From SZUA-430 sp964547645 (GTDB lineage Bacteria; Pseudomonadota; Alphaproteobacteria; Micropepsales; Micropepsaceae): a stretch of DNA of 64,000 nucleotides. The notes under the pieces were generated by a model, which was not told the DNA's origin, did not search any database, and was given only the letters and a program-made list of their open reading frames with translations. Positions 9,642 to 18,320 of the stretch are shown here, piece by piece (within the stretch, counting starts at the first letter, position 1; each line of letters opens with the position of its first letter). Made by a program: the position numbers and the translations under genes. The stretch is from positions 16,041 through 80,040 of the forward strand of contig CAZJOM010000007.1 of the NCBI GenBank assembly GCA_964547645.1, in the 5' to 3' direction.

Positions 9642-10244
9642 TCAGGGCTTGGGCGTCGGAATCGGATCGCTGTCTATGATGGCGAATAGCAGATGGTCCT
9701 GCCATTCGCCATTGATCTTTAAGTACTTTCGCGCCGTCCCTTCGGCGGTGAATCCGGCCTTGGTGAGCACGCGGCGCGAAGCCGTGTTGGTGGGCAAGCA
9801 AGCGGCTTCGATGCGATGAAAGCCGAGCCGATCGAAGGCGTAGCGCACGAGCGTCGTGACCGCATCGGTCATGAGGCCTTTGCCGGCGTGCGCCTTACCC
9901 ATCCAGTAACCGAGCGAGACGGCGGACTGTGCGGCACCTTGGCGAATGTTCGAGAGTTGGCACCCGCCCAGGAGATCGTTCGTCTTGCGATCGAAGACGA
10001 AGAACATGAGACCGCTCCCTGCCCGCTCTGCCTGCTTGTAGCGTTGTAAACGGCGGCGGAAGGCGGCGCGCGTCAGTTCATCCGGCGCCCAGGTCGGTTC
10101 CCAGGGTGTGAGGAATGCCCGGCTATCTCCGCGCAGCTTGGACCATTGCGCGAAGTCGGCAGCAATCGGGGCGCGCAGACGGACCAAGCGGCCCTCGATC
10201 AGGGTTGCCGGTTTCAGGCCAGGGAAGGTCGCGCTGATCGGCAT
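9642..10244 (-). CDS. GNAT acetyltransferase, RimJ/RimL type
   Basis: A 200-residue GNAT N-acetyltransferase of the RimJ/RimL group. It begins LIEGRLVRLRAP, typical of ribosomal-protein N-acetyltransferases, and has the acetyl-CoA pyrophosphate loop (KAHAGKGLMTDA), then AFDRLGFHRIEAACLPTN and SRRVLTKAGFTAEG. It may acetylate protein N termini; a metabolite substrate is also possible. The start codon overlaps the stop of the upstream M16 gene by one base (TAATG), so the two are translationally coupled. The M16-GNAT pairing downstream of thrC is common in alphaproteobacteria. Confidence 0.88.
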   Translation of the reverse strand: MPISATFPGLKPATLIEGRLVRLRAPIAADFAQWSKLRGDSRAFLTPWEPTWAPDELTRAAFRRRLQRYKQAERAGSGLMFFVFDRKTNDLLGGCQLSNIRQGAAQSAVSLGYWMGKAHAGKGLMTDAVTTLVRYAFDRLGFHRIEAACLPTNTASRRVLTKAGFTAEGTARKYLKINGEWQDHLLFAIIDSDPIPTPKP

Positions 10245-11503
10245 TAGGCGAAGCGCTTTGCCACTCTGTCGTATGAGCCAAGACTGCCGACGGGACCGAG
10301 CGCCGCCAACGAAAGTTGACCGTTGGCCAGAATCTTCTGCCCGATGCGGCTGACGGCTTTGGTGTCGATCGCGTCGATTTTGGCGATCAGCTCGTGAGCG
10401 TCCATCAGGCGGCCGTAGATGAACATCTGGCCTGCCATCTGCTCGCAGCGCGAGAAGGATTGTTCGAGCCCCATCAGCAGGCCGGACTTGATCTGCGCGC
10501 GGGCGCGGACAACCTCGTCTTCGCCGGCGCTCGTGGCCAACGATTTCATTTCATCAGCGATCACCTTTGTCAGATCTTCTGCGTCGGCGGCGCTGGTGCC
10601 GGCGTAGACGCCGAACATGCCGGTTTCGCGGAAGCTTTGGCCGAAGGTGTGGATCGAATAGCAGAGTCCGCGCTTCTCGCGCGCTTCCTGGAAGAGGCGC
10701 GAGGACATGCCACCGCCTAGCACCGTCGAGTAGACTTGATAGGCGTAGATATCTTCATCGTCGGCACGGAAGCCTTGGAAGGCGAGCGCAAGATGGGCTT
10801 GTTCGAGGTCGTCGTCGTCGCGGAACTCGCCGCCGGCGTACTTGGCGTTCGGTGCGGTGGGTGCAACGCCACTCGGCAAGTTGCCGAAGTGCTTCTCAGC
10901 GAGAGCGACCATTTGCTCGTGGTTCACGGCGCCTGCCGACACCAAAAGCATGCTGCCCGCAAAGTAATGCCCCTTGATTTGATTGAACAGAGTCTCGCGC
11001 GTGAACGAGCGGACGTGCTTTTCCGTGCCGAGGATCGGGCGGCCCAGCGATTGATCGGGATAGGCAGTTGCCTGGAGGTGGTCGAAGATCAGATCGTCGG
11101 GCGTGTCCTGCGTCTGGCCGATCTCTTGGATGACGACGCCTTTTTCGCGGGCGAGCTCTTCTTCGTCGAAGACGGAGTCCTGCAAGATGTCGGCGAGGAT
11201 ATCGACCCCAAGTGGCACGTCGTCCTTCAGCATGCGGATGTAGTACGCCGTCTGCTCGCGGCCGGTGTAGGCGTTGATGAAGCCGCCGACGCGTTCGACC
11301 TCTTCGGCGATGCCGCGTGCGGAGCGGCGGCGCGTACCCTTGAACGCCATGTGCTCCAGCATGTGGGCGATGCCGTTCGTCGCCTGCGTCTCGTTACGCG
11401 CGCCGGCGTCCACCCAGACGCCCAGCGAGGCCGTCTCGAGATGCGGCATGGCGTCGGTGATCACGGTGAGGCCATTCGCGAGTTTGGTAATCTTCGGGGT
11501 CAT
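10244..11503 (-). CDS. M16 family zinc peptidase, processing-peptidase-like
   Basis: A 419-residue single-unit M16 metallopeptidase similar to the beta subunit of mitochondrial processing peptidase and to bacterial PqqL/YmxG proteins. The inverted zinc motif HMLEH (His47, Glu50, His51) is intact, and the downstream zinc-ligand Glu lies in EEVERVGG. The glycine-rich AFQGF and the C-terminal half GGGMSSRLFQEAREKRGLCY are also present. The native substrates of this bacterial group are not established. The frame is open to 11650, but ATG 11503 starts the conserved KLANGLTV region. It lies downstream of thrC. Confidence 0.9.
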   Translation of the reverse strand: MTPKITKLANGLTVITDAMPHLETASLGVWVDAGARNETQATNGIAHMLEHMAFKGTRRRSARGIAEEVERVGGFINAYTGREQTAYYIRMLKDDVPLGVDILADILQDSVFDEEELAREKGVVIQEIGQTQDTPDDLIFDHLQATAYPDQSLGRPILGTEKHVRSFTRETLFNQIKGHYFAGSMLLVSAGAVNHEQMVALAEKHFGNLPSGVAPTAPNAKYAGGEFRDDDDLEQAHLALAFQGFRADDEDIYAYQVYSTVLGGGMSSRLFQEAREKRGLCYSIHTFGQSFRETGMFGVYAGTSAADAEDLTKVIADEMKSLATSAGEDEVVRARAQIKSGLLMGLEQSFSRCEQMAGQMFIYGRLMDAHELIAKIDAIDTKAVSRIGQKILANGQLSLAALGPVGSLGSYDRVAKRFA

Positions 11504-11612
11504 TCCGGTCCTTCGGGGGCGTTGGAGCGGCATTAGATAGAGGACTTGCGCGCCGTTTTCATGGGCTAATCTGGCGGGGCTCCCCACCGCAGAAAACCGG
11601 GCTTTTCTGGGT

Positions 11613-12980
11613 CTAGTGACCGGCGATGTAAGCCCGCAGCGACGCCGCATCGTTGGGAAGCGTGTCGTAGCGCTCGGCTGCGGTCAGCAGCGATTTGAGC
11701 CGATCGGGGAGCGCGGGCTTCGTGCCGGTGGCCATTTCGACGGCTTCGGGAAATTTGGCGGGGTGAGCAGTGGCGAGGGTCACCACGTCTTCGGTCTCGC
11801 TCGCCTTGCGGGTGGCGGTGAGGCCGACGGCAGTATGCGGGTCGACGGTAAGACCGGCGTCGCGGTGGAACAGTTTCATCGTGGCCACCGTTTCGCCTTC
11901 GTGGACGCGGTCGGCGAGGAATAGCTTTTTGATGTTCGAGAGCGCGTCCGGTTTGATGGTGAGCGAGCCGGTGTCGGCGAAAGTTTGCATCAGCTCGCGC
12001 ACTGCGGCGGCATCGCGGCCATGGCTTTCGTAGAGCAGTCGTTCGAAGTTGCTGGCAACCTGAATGTCCATCGCGGGCGAGAGCGTCGCGTGCACTGTGC
12101 CGCGGGCGTAAGTGCCGGTCGTGATGGCGCGGGCGAGGATGTCGTTCGCGTTCGTGGCGACGATCAAGCGATGGACCGGAACGCCGAGTTCCTTCGCGAC
12201 GTAGGCCGCGAAGATGTCGCCGAAGTTTCCGGTGGGCACCGAGAACGTCAGCGGACGGTTGCCGAGCGCGAGGCTGGTTGCGAGGTAGTACGCGGCTTGG
12301 GCGGCGATGCGCACGAAGTTGATCGAGTTAATCGCGGCGAGTTTGTGCTTCTGCGCGAACGTCAGGTCGGCAAAGATTTGCTTCACGAGCGCCTGGGCGT
12401 CATCGAATGTGCCTTCGATCGCGACGTTGCGGATGTTCGTTGCGGTCGTGGTCGTCATCTGGCGGCGCTGGACGTCGGAGATGCGGCCCTTGGGGTGCAG
12501 GACGACGAGATCGATATTGGGGCGGCCAGCGAGCGCGGCCACAGCTGCCGCGCCGGTGTCGCCTGAGGTTGCGGCGAGCACAAGCGCGCGCGTCTTGCGG
12601 CGCTCCAGCGCATCGTTCATCAGCGGCGCTAGGAGCTGCAGTGCGAAGTCTTTGAACGCGAGTGTCGGGCCGTGGAAGAGTTCGAGCAACCAACGATGGG
12701 GGCCGAGCTCGCGGAGCAGCACGGCGTTCGGGGCGTCGAACTTGGCGTAGACGTCGCGGGCGTGACGGTCGATCGGCTCGTACCAGTCGCGGTCGGCGAA
12801 GAGGGCGAGAACGGTCGCGGCGAGGTCGGCGTAAGAGAGCTTTTTGCCCTTCAACCGCGCGAAGTCGAGGCGTGGCCACACCTCCGGCATGTAGAGGCCG
12901 CCGTCGGGCGCGGGACCCGAGAGCAGAACGTCTTCGAACGAGATTGCGGGGGATTGGCCGCGGGTGCTGACGAATTTCAT
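11613..12980 (-). CDS. thrC: Threonine synthase
   Basis: A 455-residue PLP enzyme converting O-phospho-L-homoserine to threonine and phosphate. The N terminus MKFVSTRG and GGLYMPE are characteristic of ThrC. The PLP lysine lies in FHGPTLAFKDFALQ, the phosphate-binding loop is ATSGDTGAAA, and VPTGNFGDIFAAYVAKELG follows. The length fits the long (fungal/proteobacterial) threonine synthases. The ATG overlaps the stop of the SURF1 gene (ATGA), so it is co-translated with the oxidase assembly genes. That link is synteny rather than shared function. Confidence 0.96.
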   Translation of the reverse strand: MKFVSTRGQSPAISFEDVLLSGPAPDGGLYMPEVWPRLDFARLKGKKLSYADLAATVLALFADRDWYEPIDRHARDVYAKFDAPNAVLLRELGPHRWLLELFHGPTLAFKDFALQLLAPLMNDALERRKTRALVLAATSGDTGAAAVAALAGRPNIDLVVLHPKGRISDVQRRQMTTTTATNIRNVAIEGTFDDAQALVKQIFADLTFAQKHKLAAINSINFVRIAAQAAYYLATSLALGNRPLTFSVPTGNFGDIFAAYVAKELGVPVHRLIVATNANDILARAITTGTYARGTVHATLSPAMDIQVASNFERLLYESHGRDAAAVRELMQTFADTGSLTIKPDALSNIKKLFLADRVHEGETVATMKLFHRDAGLTVDPHTAVGLTATRKASETEDVVTLATAHPAKFPEAVEMATGTKPALPDRLKSLLTAAERYDTLPNDAASLRAYIAGH

Positions 12981-13690
12981 CGGCTGAACCTCAGGCGCCC
13001 GCGGCTCATGTGCAGGCGCAGATAGATGACCAGGAGCACGATCGCGAGGCTGAACCAGGTGACCGCGTATTGCAGGTGATTGTCGGGGATGTTGAGCGTG
13101 GAGGGCAATGGTTCGGGACCGCCTTCAACCTTCGTCGTGACTTCGAGGATTAGCGGGCTGCGCAGCATGAGGCCCAGACTCTTGGCAATGGCCAGGCTGT
13201 CGCGGGCGTAGAAGACGTGCTTGCCGGCATCCGGCGGCGGGGTGAAGGCTGCGGGCTTGGTGGGGCTGCGCAGAGTGCCGGAGAGCTCGATCTCGCCTTC
13301 GGTTTGGCCCTTCGCGCGCGTGGTCGGGTTCGCGTGCGCTTCGTCGACCCAGCCGCGGTCAACGAGTAGGGTGCCGCCGGAGTGCAACTCGAACGGCGTG
13401 ATCACTTTGTAGCCCGGCTGCGTGGGCCCTTTGTCGGCACGAGGGTGGAAGACATAGCTCTCGTTGTCGTGTGCGAACGTGCCCTGCGCGGTAGCGGCGC
13501 GGTGCGCGGCGTAGTCACCAGTAACAAGTAGAATTTCGATGGGTGCTGAGGGCGCTTCAGCACGGGTTGCGATTTCGGACAGCAGCGCGTGTTTCTCTGC
13601 GCGGCGCTGCAATTGCCAGACGCCCAGTGCGATCAGTATGGCGAGCGCGACGCCCGTCGCTGCGGTCAGGATGGGCAGTGGGCGGAACAT
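12977..13690 (-). CDS. SURF1 family cytochrome oxidase biogenesis protein
   Basis: A 237-residue membrane protein of the SURF1/Shy1 family, involved in heme a insertion into cytochrome c oxidase subunit I. It has one membrane helix at each end: ILTAATGVALAILIALGVWQLQRR at the start and YAVTWFSLAIVLLVIYLRLH at the end. Family motifs include GVWQLQRRAEK, GTFAHDNESYV, GYKVITPFEL, LLVDRGWV and DNHLQYAVTWFSLA. The frame is open upstream, but ATG 13690 fits the first helix. It overlaps thrC by four bases and follows the DUF983 gene closely. Confidence 0.93.
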   Translation of the reverse strand: MFRPLPILTAATGVALAILIALGVWQLQRRAEKHALLSEIATRAEAPSAPIEILLVTGDYAAHRAATAQGTFAHDNESYVFHPRADKGPTQPGYKVITPFELHSGGTLLVDRGWVDEAHANPTTRAKGQTEGEIELSGTLRSPTKPAAFTPPPDAGKHVFYARDSLAIAKSLGLMLRSPLILEVTTKVEGGPEPLPSTLNIPDNHLQYAVTWFSLAIVLLVIYLRLHMSRGRLRFSR

Positions 13691-13694
13691 CGCG

Positions 13695-14060
13695 CTACTT
13701 CGACCGGCCTTCGCCGGCGTCGTTGCGGAACTGCAGCGCAAAGAGCGTCGCTTTTAGCAGCGGCAAGAGGCTGAGGCAGGTGCCGAGCGTAAGCGGCAGC
13801 CATAAGACCGCGTGAAGCCAGTAAGGCGGCTGGAACGTCACTTCGACGAAGAGCGCGCAGCCGACGATGAAGGCGCCTGCGATCAAGATGACGAACACGG
13901 CCGGGCCGTCACCGGAATCGGCGAAGCGGAAGTCGAGGCTGCAGACGGTGCAGCGTTCGGCGAACTTCAGATAGGCCTCGAAGAGCTTGCCCTGGCCGCA
14001 GCGAGGGCAGCGGCAGCGCAGCCCCGACTGCCACAACGGGGCTACGCGCAACTGACCCAT
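13695..14060 (-). CDS. DUF983 membrane protein with N-terminal zinc-ribbon-like cysteines
   Basis: A 121-residue member of DUF983, found next to cytochrome oxidase genes in alphaproteobacteria. The N terminus has CRCPRCGQGKLF and then CTVCSLDF, two CxxC pairs that could bind a metal. Two hydrophobic segments follow (VFVILIAGAFIVGCALFVEV and LHAVLWLPLTLGTCLSLLPLL). A role in oxidase assembly is suggested only by its place between ctaE and SURF1. ATG 14060 is the start that gives the family N terminus; the frame runs on to 14162. Confidence 0.88.
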   Translation of the reverse strand: MGQLRVAPLWQSGLRCRCPRCGQGKLFEAYLKFAERCTVCSLDFRFADSGDGPAVFVILIAGAFIVGCALFVEVTFQPPYWLHAVLWLPLTLGTCLSLLPLLKATLFALQFRNDAGEGRSK

Positions 14061-14088
14061 CTGGTTTCCTTTGGGTTGGCTTGACGCC

Positions 14089-14997
14089 CTAGTGGACCGC
14101 GACGTGCGTGCCGACGCCCCAAACATAGATCGAAGCGAACAGGAACAGCCAGACCACGTCAACGAAATGCCAGTACCAGGCCGCCGCCTCGAAGCCGAAG
14201 TGGCGTTCCGGGGTGAAGTGGCCGGCGCGGGCGCGGAACCAGCAGACGATCAGGAAGATCGTACCGACGATTACGTGGAAGCCGTGGAAACCGGTCGCCA
14301 TGAAGAACGTCGCGCCATAGATGTTGCCGGCGAACGGGAAGGCGGCGTGCATGTACTCGTAGGCCTGCACGCATGTGAACAGCATGCCGAGCAAGATCGT
14401 GAGAGCGAGGCCGTTGACTGCACCCTTCTGGTTGCCGGTCTGGATGGCGTGGTGAGCCCACGTTACGGTCGTGCCCGAGGTCAGCAGGATCAGCGTGTTC
14501 AAAAGCGGCAAGCCCCACGGATCAAACGTCAGGATCGAGATCGGCTCTGGCAGGTTCGGGTTGGCGATCGCTTCCGGCGGCCAGGTCGTCAGGCGGACAG
14601 AGTGAGGGTACAAGGCTGAATTGAAGTAAGCCCAGAACCAGGCGACGAAGAACATCACTTCGGAGGCGATGAACAGGATCATGCCGTAGCGAAGGCCGAG
14701 CTTCACGACCGGTGTGTGGTCGGCGCGAACGACGGATTCTTTGACGACGTCACGCCACCAGCCGATAAAGGTATAGATCAGCAGCACCGCACCAAGGATG
14801 AGGACGACGGGGATGTGAACTCCACCGATCGCCAAACCACCAAAGATCCCCAACCCGAACAACGGCGGTGCCCCTTTCAGCGTTTGGAAATACGCGATGG
14901 CACCCACGGCCGTTACGAACGCTCCAAGCGAGCCGACGATCGGCCAGGCGCTGGGGTCAACCAGGTGGTAGTCGTGTTTCACTTCATCGGATGCCAT
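14089..14997 (-). CDS. ctaE: Cytochrome c oxidase subunit III
   Basis: A 302-residue, seven-helix inner-membrane subunit of aa3-type cytochrome c oxidase. Characteristic stretches are KHDYHLVDPSAWP, the FIASEVMFFVAWFWAYF helix, LNTLILLTSGTTVTWAHHA, YEYMHAAFPF, and the C-terminal GFHGFHVIVGTIFL followed by FGFEAAAWYWHFVDVVWLFL. The length and order match alphaproteobacterial and mitochondrial subunit III. It lies downstream of ctaG and upstream of DUF983 in the oxidase operon. Confidence 0.97.
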   Translation of the reverse strand: MASDEVKHDYHLVDPSAWPIVGSLGAFVTAVGAIAYFQTLKGAPPLFGLGIFGGLAIGGVHIPVVLILGAVLLIYTFIGWWRDVVKESVVRADHTPVVKLGLRYGMILFIASEVMFFVAWFWAYFNSALYPHSVRLTTWPPEAIANPNLPEPISILTFDPWGLPLLNTLILLTSGTTVTWAHHAIQTGNQKGAVNGLALTILLGMLFTCVQAYEYMHAAFPFAGNIYGATFFMATGFHGFHVIVGTIFLIVCWFRARAGHFTPERHFGFEAAAWYWHFVDVVWLFLFASIYVWGVGTHVAVH

Positions 14998-15016
14998 GGG
15001 CGTAGACCTCTAGCTC

Positions 15017-15580
15017 TCAGTCGAGGGTCGCTTGCGCGACCACGTTGGTTCCGGGTTTTGCGGCGTAGAATGTGTAGGACAGCGTGACGGCGGTGACGTC
15101 CTTCGTCTCGGGATCGGTGGCGATTGCCGGATCGACGAAATAAGCGACGCCGAAGCGCACCGATTGACCGGGTTGCAGCTTCTGACCGTCTTCGCAGAAA
15201 CACTTGATCTTGTTGAAGTACTTCGCAGCCTTCAGCGGCGTGACGTTGAACTTCGCGACGCCGACGATGGGCCGGTCGCTGGTGTTGCGGGCGCGGAAGA
15301 AGTCCACCGTGTTTTCGCCAAGGCGAATTTCGGTCGACACTTTCTCACCGCGAAACTCCCATGGCAGATCCGAGGCCACGTTCGTGTCGAAGCGCACGCT
15401 GATCGTGGTCGAAGCGATGCTCGTCGAGGCGGCGCTGTAGAGCTTGGGCGTACCGTCATAACCCGTGGCGGCGCAGAAGGCGCGGTAGAGCGGCGCGGAC
15501 GCATAGGTCAGGCCGACCATGCCGGCGAACACGCCGAGGCACATCAGCAAAACCCTGTCGTTGCGGTCGATCTTGCGCAT
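15017..15580 (-). CDS. ctaG: Cytochrome c oxidase assembly protein CtaG/Cox11
   Basis: A 187-residue copper chaperone that delivers copper to the CuB site of subunit I. It has a single N-terminal membrane helix (VLLMCLGVFAGMVGLTYASAP), then PLYRAFCAATGYDGT, and a periplasmic immunoglobulin-like domain with the copper motif KIKCFCED and QSVRFGVAYFVDP. All family motifs are present. ATG 15580 is the family-like start (MRKIDRNDR), preceded by AGGGTGG. It is ten bases downstream of the small membrane protein gene. Confidence 0.95.
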   Translation of the reverse strand: MRKIDRNDRVLLMCLGVFAGMVGLTYASAPLYRAFCAATGYDGTPKLYSAASTSIASTTISVRFDTNVASDLPWEFRGEKVSTEIRLGENTVDFFRARNTSDRPIVGVAKFNVTPLKAAKYFNKIKCFCEDGQKLQPGQSVRFGVAYFVDPAIATDPETKDVTAVTLSYTFYAAKPGTNVVAQATLD

Positions 15581-15590
15581 CACCACCCTG

Positions 15591-15740
15591 CTACAGCGGC
15601 CGATGCGCAATGTTGCCGCCGATCTTCACAATCGTGACGGCGTAGACGATGGCGACGAAGGCGATCAACACGGCCGCGATCGCCCAGTTGCGTTGGTTGC
15701 GCTTGCGAATTTCTTCGGGAGTTTGGGTCACTGGCGTCAC
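15591..15740 (-). CDS. Small oxidase-operon membrane protein (CoxF-like), 49 residues, GTG start
   Basis: A short frame between ctaB and ctaG, starting at GTG 15740 and ending at TAG 15591. The product has a polar N terminus (TPEEIRKRNQRNWAI), one membrane helix (AAVLIAFVAIVYAVTIVK) and a short tail ending HRPL. This is the pattern of the small CoxF-type protein encoded at this place in alphaproteobacterial oxidase operons. The start lies one base after the ctaB stop, so translation is probably coupled. A second in-frame GTG at 15731 is an alternative. Its role in oxidase assembly is inferred from position and architecture. Confidence 0.85.
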   Translation of the reverse strand: MTPVTQTPEEIRKRNQRNWAIAAVLIAFVAIVYAVTIVKIGGNIAHRPL

Positions 15741-15741
15741 T

Positions 15742-16677
15742 TCACGATACCGCGGGGGCGAAGCCGATCAGTTTCTCGGTCGCGAGCGCGGTGAACGCGG
15801 CGAAGAGATAGAAGATCGAGTACGCAAACAAACGAAGGGCGGCGGTGCGCGCGCGATCGGCCGGCGCGAGCCAGAGCATGATCGACAGCGCGATGAAGGC
15901 GAGGCTGCCGACGGCGGCGGTGACACCGTAGACGATGCCGGTGAGGCCGAACGCATAGGGCGCTATCGCCGAGGCCGTGAGCAGGAACGTGTAGGCCACA
16001 ATCTGGTTGCGGGTCGCGCGCGAGCCTTTCACGACGGGCAGCATCGGCACCTTGGCGCGGGCGTAGTCGTCGCTGCCGGCAAGGGCGAGCGCCCAGAAAT
16101 GCGGTGGGGTCCAGAGGAAGATCAGCAAGAACAACAACCAGGGCAGCGCGCTTGTCGCTTCGCCCGTGACGGCGGCCCAGCCGATGACCGGCGGGAGTGC
16201 GCCGGCGGCGCCGCCAATGACGATGTTCTGCACCGTCGAGCGCTTCAGCCACATCGTGTAGACGAAGACGTAGAACGCGATCGTTGCCGCCAAGAGCGCG
16301 GCCGCGACGTAACCGACCAGGAACGCCATCGCGAAGACGCTGAAGCCGGCGAGGATCGTTCCGAACTCAAGTGCTTCTTGCGGCAAAATCTTGCCGGACG
16401 GCACAGGGCGCGTGCGCGTGCGCGTCATGATTGCATCGATATCGGCATCGAACCATTGGTTCAGCGCGCCAGCGGCGCCAGCACCGATGGCGATGCAGAT
16501 GAGCGCCACGATCGCCACGACCGGGTGCACGTCGCCGGGAGCCACAATCATCGCCGCCAGCGCCGTGAAGACGACGAGCGACATTACCCGCGGCTTCAAA
16601 AGCGCCAGATAGTCGGAAGGGCCCGCTAGCGATACGCGGGCCCTTTCGAGTTCGATGGTTGCGGCGGCGCCGGTCAA
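15742..16677 (-). CDS. ctaB: Protoheme IX farnesyltransferase (heme O synthase)
   Basis: A 311-residue UbiA-superfamily prenyltransferase that attaches farnesyl to heme b to give heme o, the precursor of heme a. The first Asp-rich motif is NQWFDADIDAIMTRTRTRP. The heme O synthase signature YTMWLKRST is followed by NIVIGGAAGALPPVIGWAAVTG and WTPPHFWALAL. About nine membrane helices are expected. The start overlaps the ctaD stop (ATGA), consistent with co-translation. Confidence 0.96.
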   Translation of the reverse strand: MTGAAATIELERARVSLAGPSDYLALLKPRVMSLVVFTALAAMIVAPGDVHPVVAIVALICIAIGAGAAGALNQWFDADIDAIMTRTRTRPVPSGKILPQEALEFGTILAGFSVFAMAFLVGYVAAALLAATIAFYVFVYTMWLKRSTVQNIVIGGAAGALPPVIGWAAVTGEATSALPWLLFLLIFLWTPPHFWALALAGSDDYARAKVPMLPVVKGSRATRNQIVAYTFLLTASAIAPYAFGLTGIVYGVTAAVGSLAFIALSIMLWLAPADRARTAALRLFAYSIFYLFAAFTALATEKLIGFAPAVS

Positions 16678-18299
16678 TGCCCGTGTCCTTGGCCGGTGAT
16701 TTTCGGCAGCTCATTGAACTGGTGGAACGGCGGCGGCGAGGGCAACGTCCATTCCAATGTCGTCGCGCCGACGCCCCACTGATTGGCGGGGACACGGCGC
16801 TTGGCCAGGAACATTTGCGCCAGCATCACGAGGAAGATGAGAACGCCGACGGCCGAAATGTAGGAGCCGACCGACGAAATGTAATTCCAGTGGGCGTAGG
16901 CGTCCGGGTAGTCGATGTAGCGGCGCGGCATGCCTGCGAGGCCGAGGAAGTGCTGTGGGAAGAACGCGAGGTTGACGCCCACGAACGTTGTCCAGAAATG
17001 CAGTTGCCCTAAGAACTCGCTGTACTGATAGCCCCACATCTTGCCAGCCCAGTAGTAGAAGCCGCCGAAGACCGCGAAGACTGCGCCGAGCGAGAGCACG
17101 TAGTGGAAGTGCGCGACGACGTAGTAGGTGTCGTGCAAGGACGTATCGACGCCGGAGTTTGCAAGCACGACGCCGGTGACGCCGCCTACCGTGAACAAGA
17201 AGATGAAGCCGATCGCCCAGAGCATCGGCGTCTTAAACTCGATCGAGCCTCCCCACATGGTGGCGACCCACGAGAAGATCTTGATGCCGGTCGGAACGGC
17301 GATCACCATTGTCGCCGCCACGAAGTAGGCCTCCGTGTTGACGCTCATGCCCACCGTGTACATGTGGTGCGCCCAGACGACGAAGCCGATCGCGCCGATC
17401 GCAACCATGGCGTAGGCCATGCCGAGATAGCCGAACACCGGCTTCTTCGAGAACGTCGAGACGATCTGGCTGATGATGCCGAAGCCCGGGAGAATGAGAA
17501 TGTAAACTTCCGGGTGGCCGAAGAACCAGAACAAGTGCTGGAACAGCAGCGGGTCGCCGTTGCCGGCCGGATCGAAGAACGTGGTCCCGAAGTTGCGGTC
17601 GGTGAGCAACATCGTGATCGCGCCGGCCAGAACCGGAAGCGACAACAGCAGCAAGAAGACCGTGACCAGGATCGACCACACGAACAGCGGCATGCGGTGC
17701 AAGGTCATGCCCGGCGCGCGCATGTTGAAGATCGTGGTGATGAAGTTGATCGCACCCAAGATCGACGAGGCACCGGCGATGTGTAGGGCCAGGATCGCGA
17801 AGTCCATCGCGGGGCCAGGCGAGCCGGTGGTGGAAAGCGGTGCGTAGATCGTCCAACCGCCGCCGACGCCGTGACCGCCGCTATCGCCTTCGACGAACAT
17901 CGAGAGGACCAGGAGGAGAAACGAGAAGGGTAGCAGCCAGAACGAGATGTTGTTCATGCGCGGGAACGCCATATCGGGCGCCCCGATCATCAACGGCACG
18001 AACCAGTTGCCGAAGCCGCCGATCATGGCGGGCATGACCATGAAGAAGATCATGATCAGCGCGTGGGCGGTGACGAAGACGTTGTAGAGGTGCTCGTTGC
18101 CGGCGAAGTACTGCACCCCCGGTTCCGCCAACTCCATGCGGATGCCAATCGACAGGGCACCACCGACCAATCCCGCGAAGATCGCGAAGATCAGATACAT
18201 CGTGCCGATGTCTTTGTGGTTCGTCGAATATACAAAGCGGCGCCACCCGGTCGGATGGTGGTGGTCGTCGTGAGCGTCGGCGTGCTGCGCGGTCGCCAT
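16674..18299 (-). CDS. ctaD: Cytochrome c oxidase subunit I (aa3 type)
   Basis: A 541-residue catalytic subunit of the terminal oxidase, with twelve membrane helices, low-spin heme a, high-spin heme a3 and CuB. Key motifs: STNHKDIGTMYL, the low-spin heme His in TAHALIMIFFMVMP, the CuB/D-channel region FWFFGHPEVYILILPGFG, the His pair in WAHHMYTVG, and the heme a3 His region VVAHFHYVLSLG. ATG 18299 has GGAG ten bases upstream and is preferred over the in-frame start at 18314. The His/Asp-rich N terminus is lineage-specific. Confidence 0.98.
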   Translation of the reverse strand: MATAQHADAHDDHHHPTGWRRFVYSTNHKDIGTMYLIFAIFAGLVGGALSIGIRMELAEPGVQYFAGNEHLYNVFVTAHALIMIFFMVMPAMIGGFGNWFVPLMIGAPDMAFPRMNNISFWLLPFSFLLLVLSMFVEGDSGGHGVGGGWTIYAPLSTTGSPGPAMDFAILALHIAGASSILGAINFITTIFNMRAPGMTLHRMPLFVWSILVTVFLLLLSLPVLAGAITMLLTDRNFGTTFFDPAGNGDPLLFQHLFWFFGHPEVYILILPGFGIISQIVSTFSKKPVFGYLGMAYAMVAIGAIGFVVWAHHMYTVGMSVNTEAYFVAATMVIAVPTGIKIFSWVATMWGGSIEFKTPMLWAIGFIFLFTVGGVTGVVLANSGVDTSLHDTYYVVAHFHYVLSLGAVFAVFGGFYYWAGKMWGYQYSEFLGQLHFWTTFVGVNLAFFPQHFLGLAGMPRRYIDYPDAYAHWNYISSVGSYISAVGVLIFLVMLAQMFLAKRRVPANQWGVGATTLEWTLPSPPPFHQFNELPKITGQGHGH

Positions 18300-18320
18300 G
18301 GTCTTTAGCTCCAAGTTTCG

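Noticed and set aside
15649..16629. 326-residue plus-strand open frame opposite ctaB
   Set aside because: Arg/Asp/Glu-rich antisense translation of a conserved membrane protein gene.
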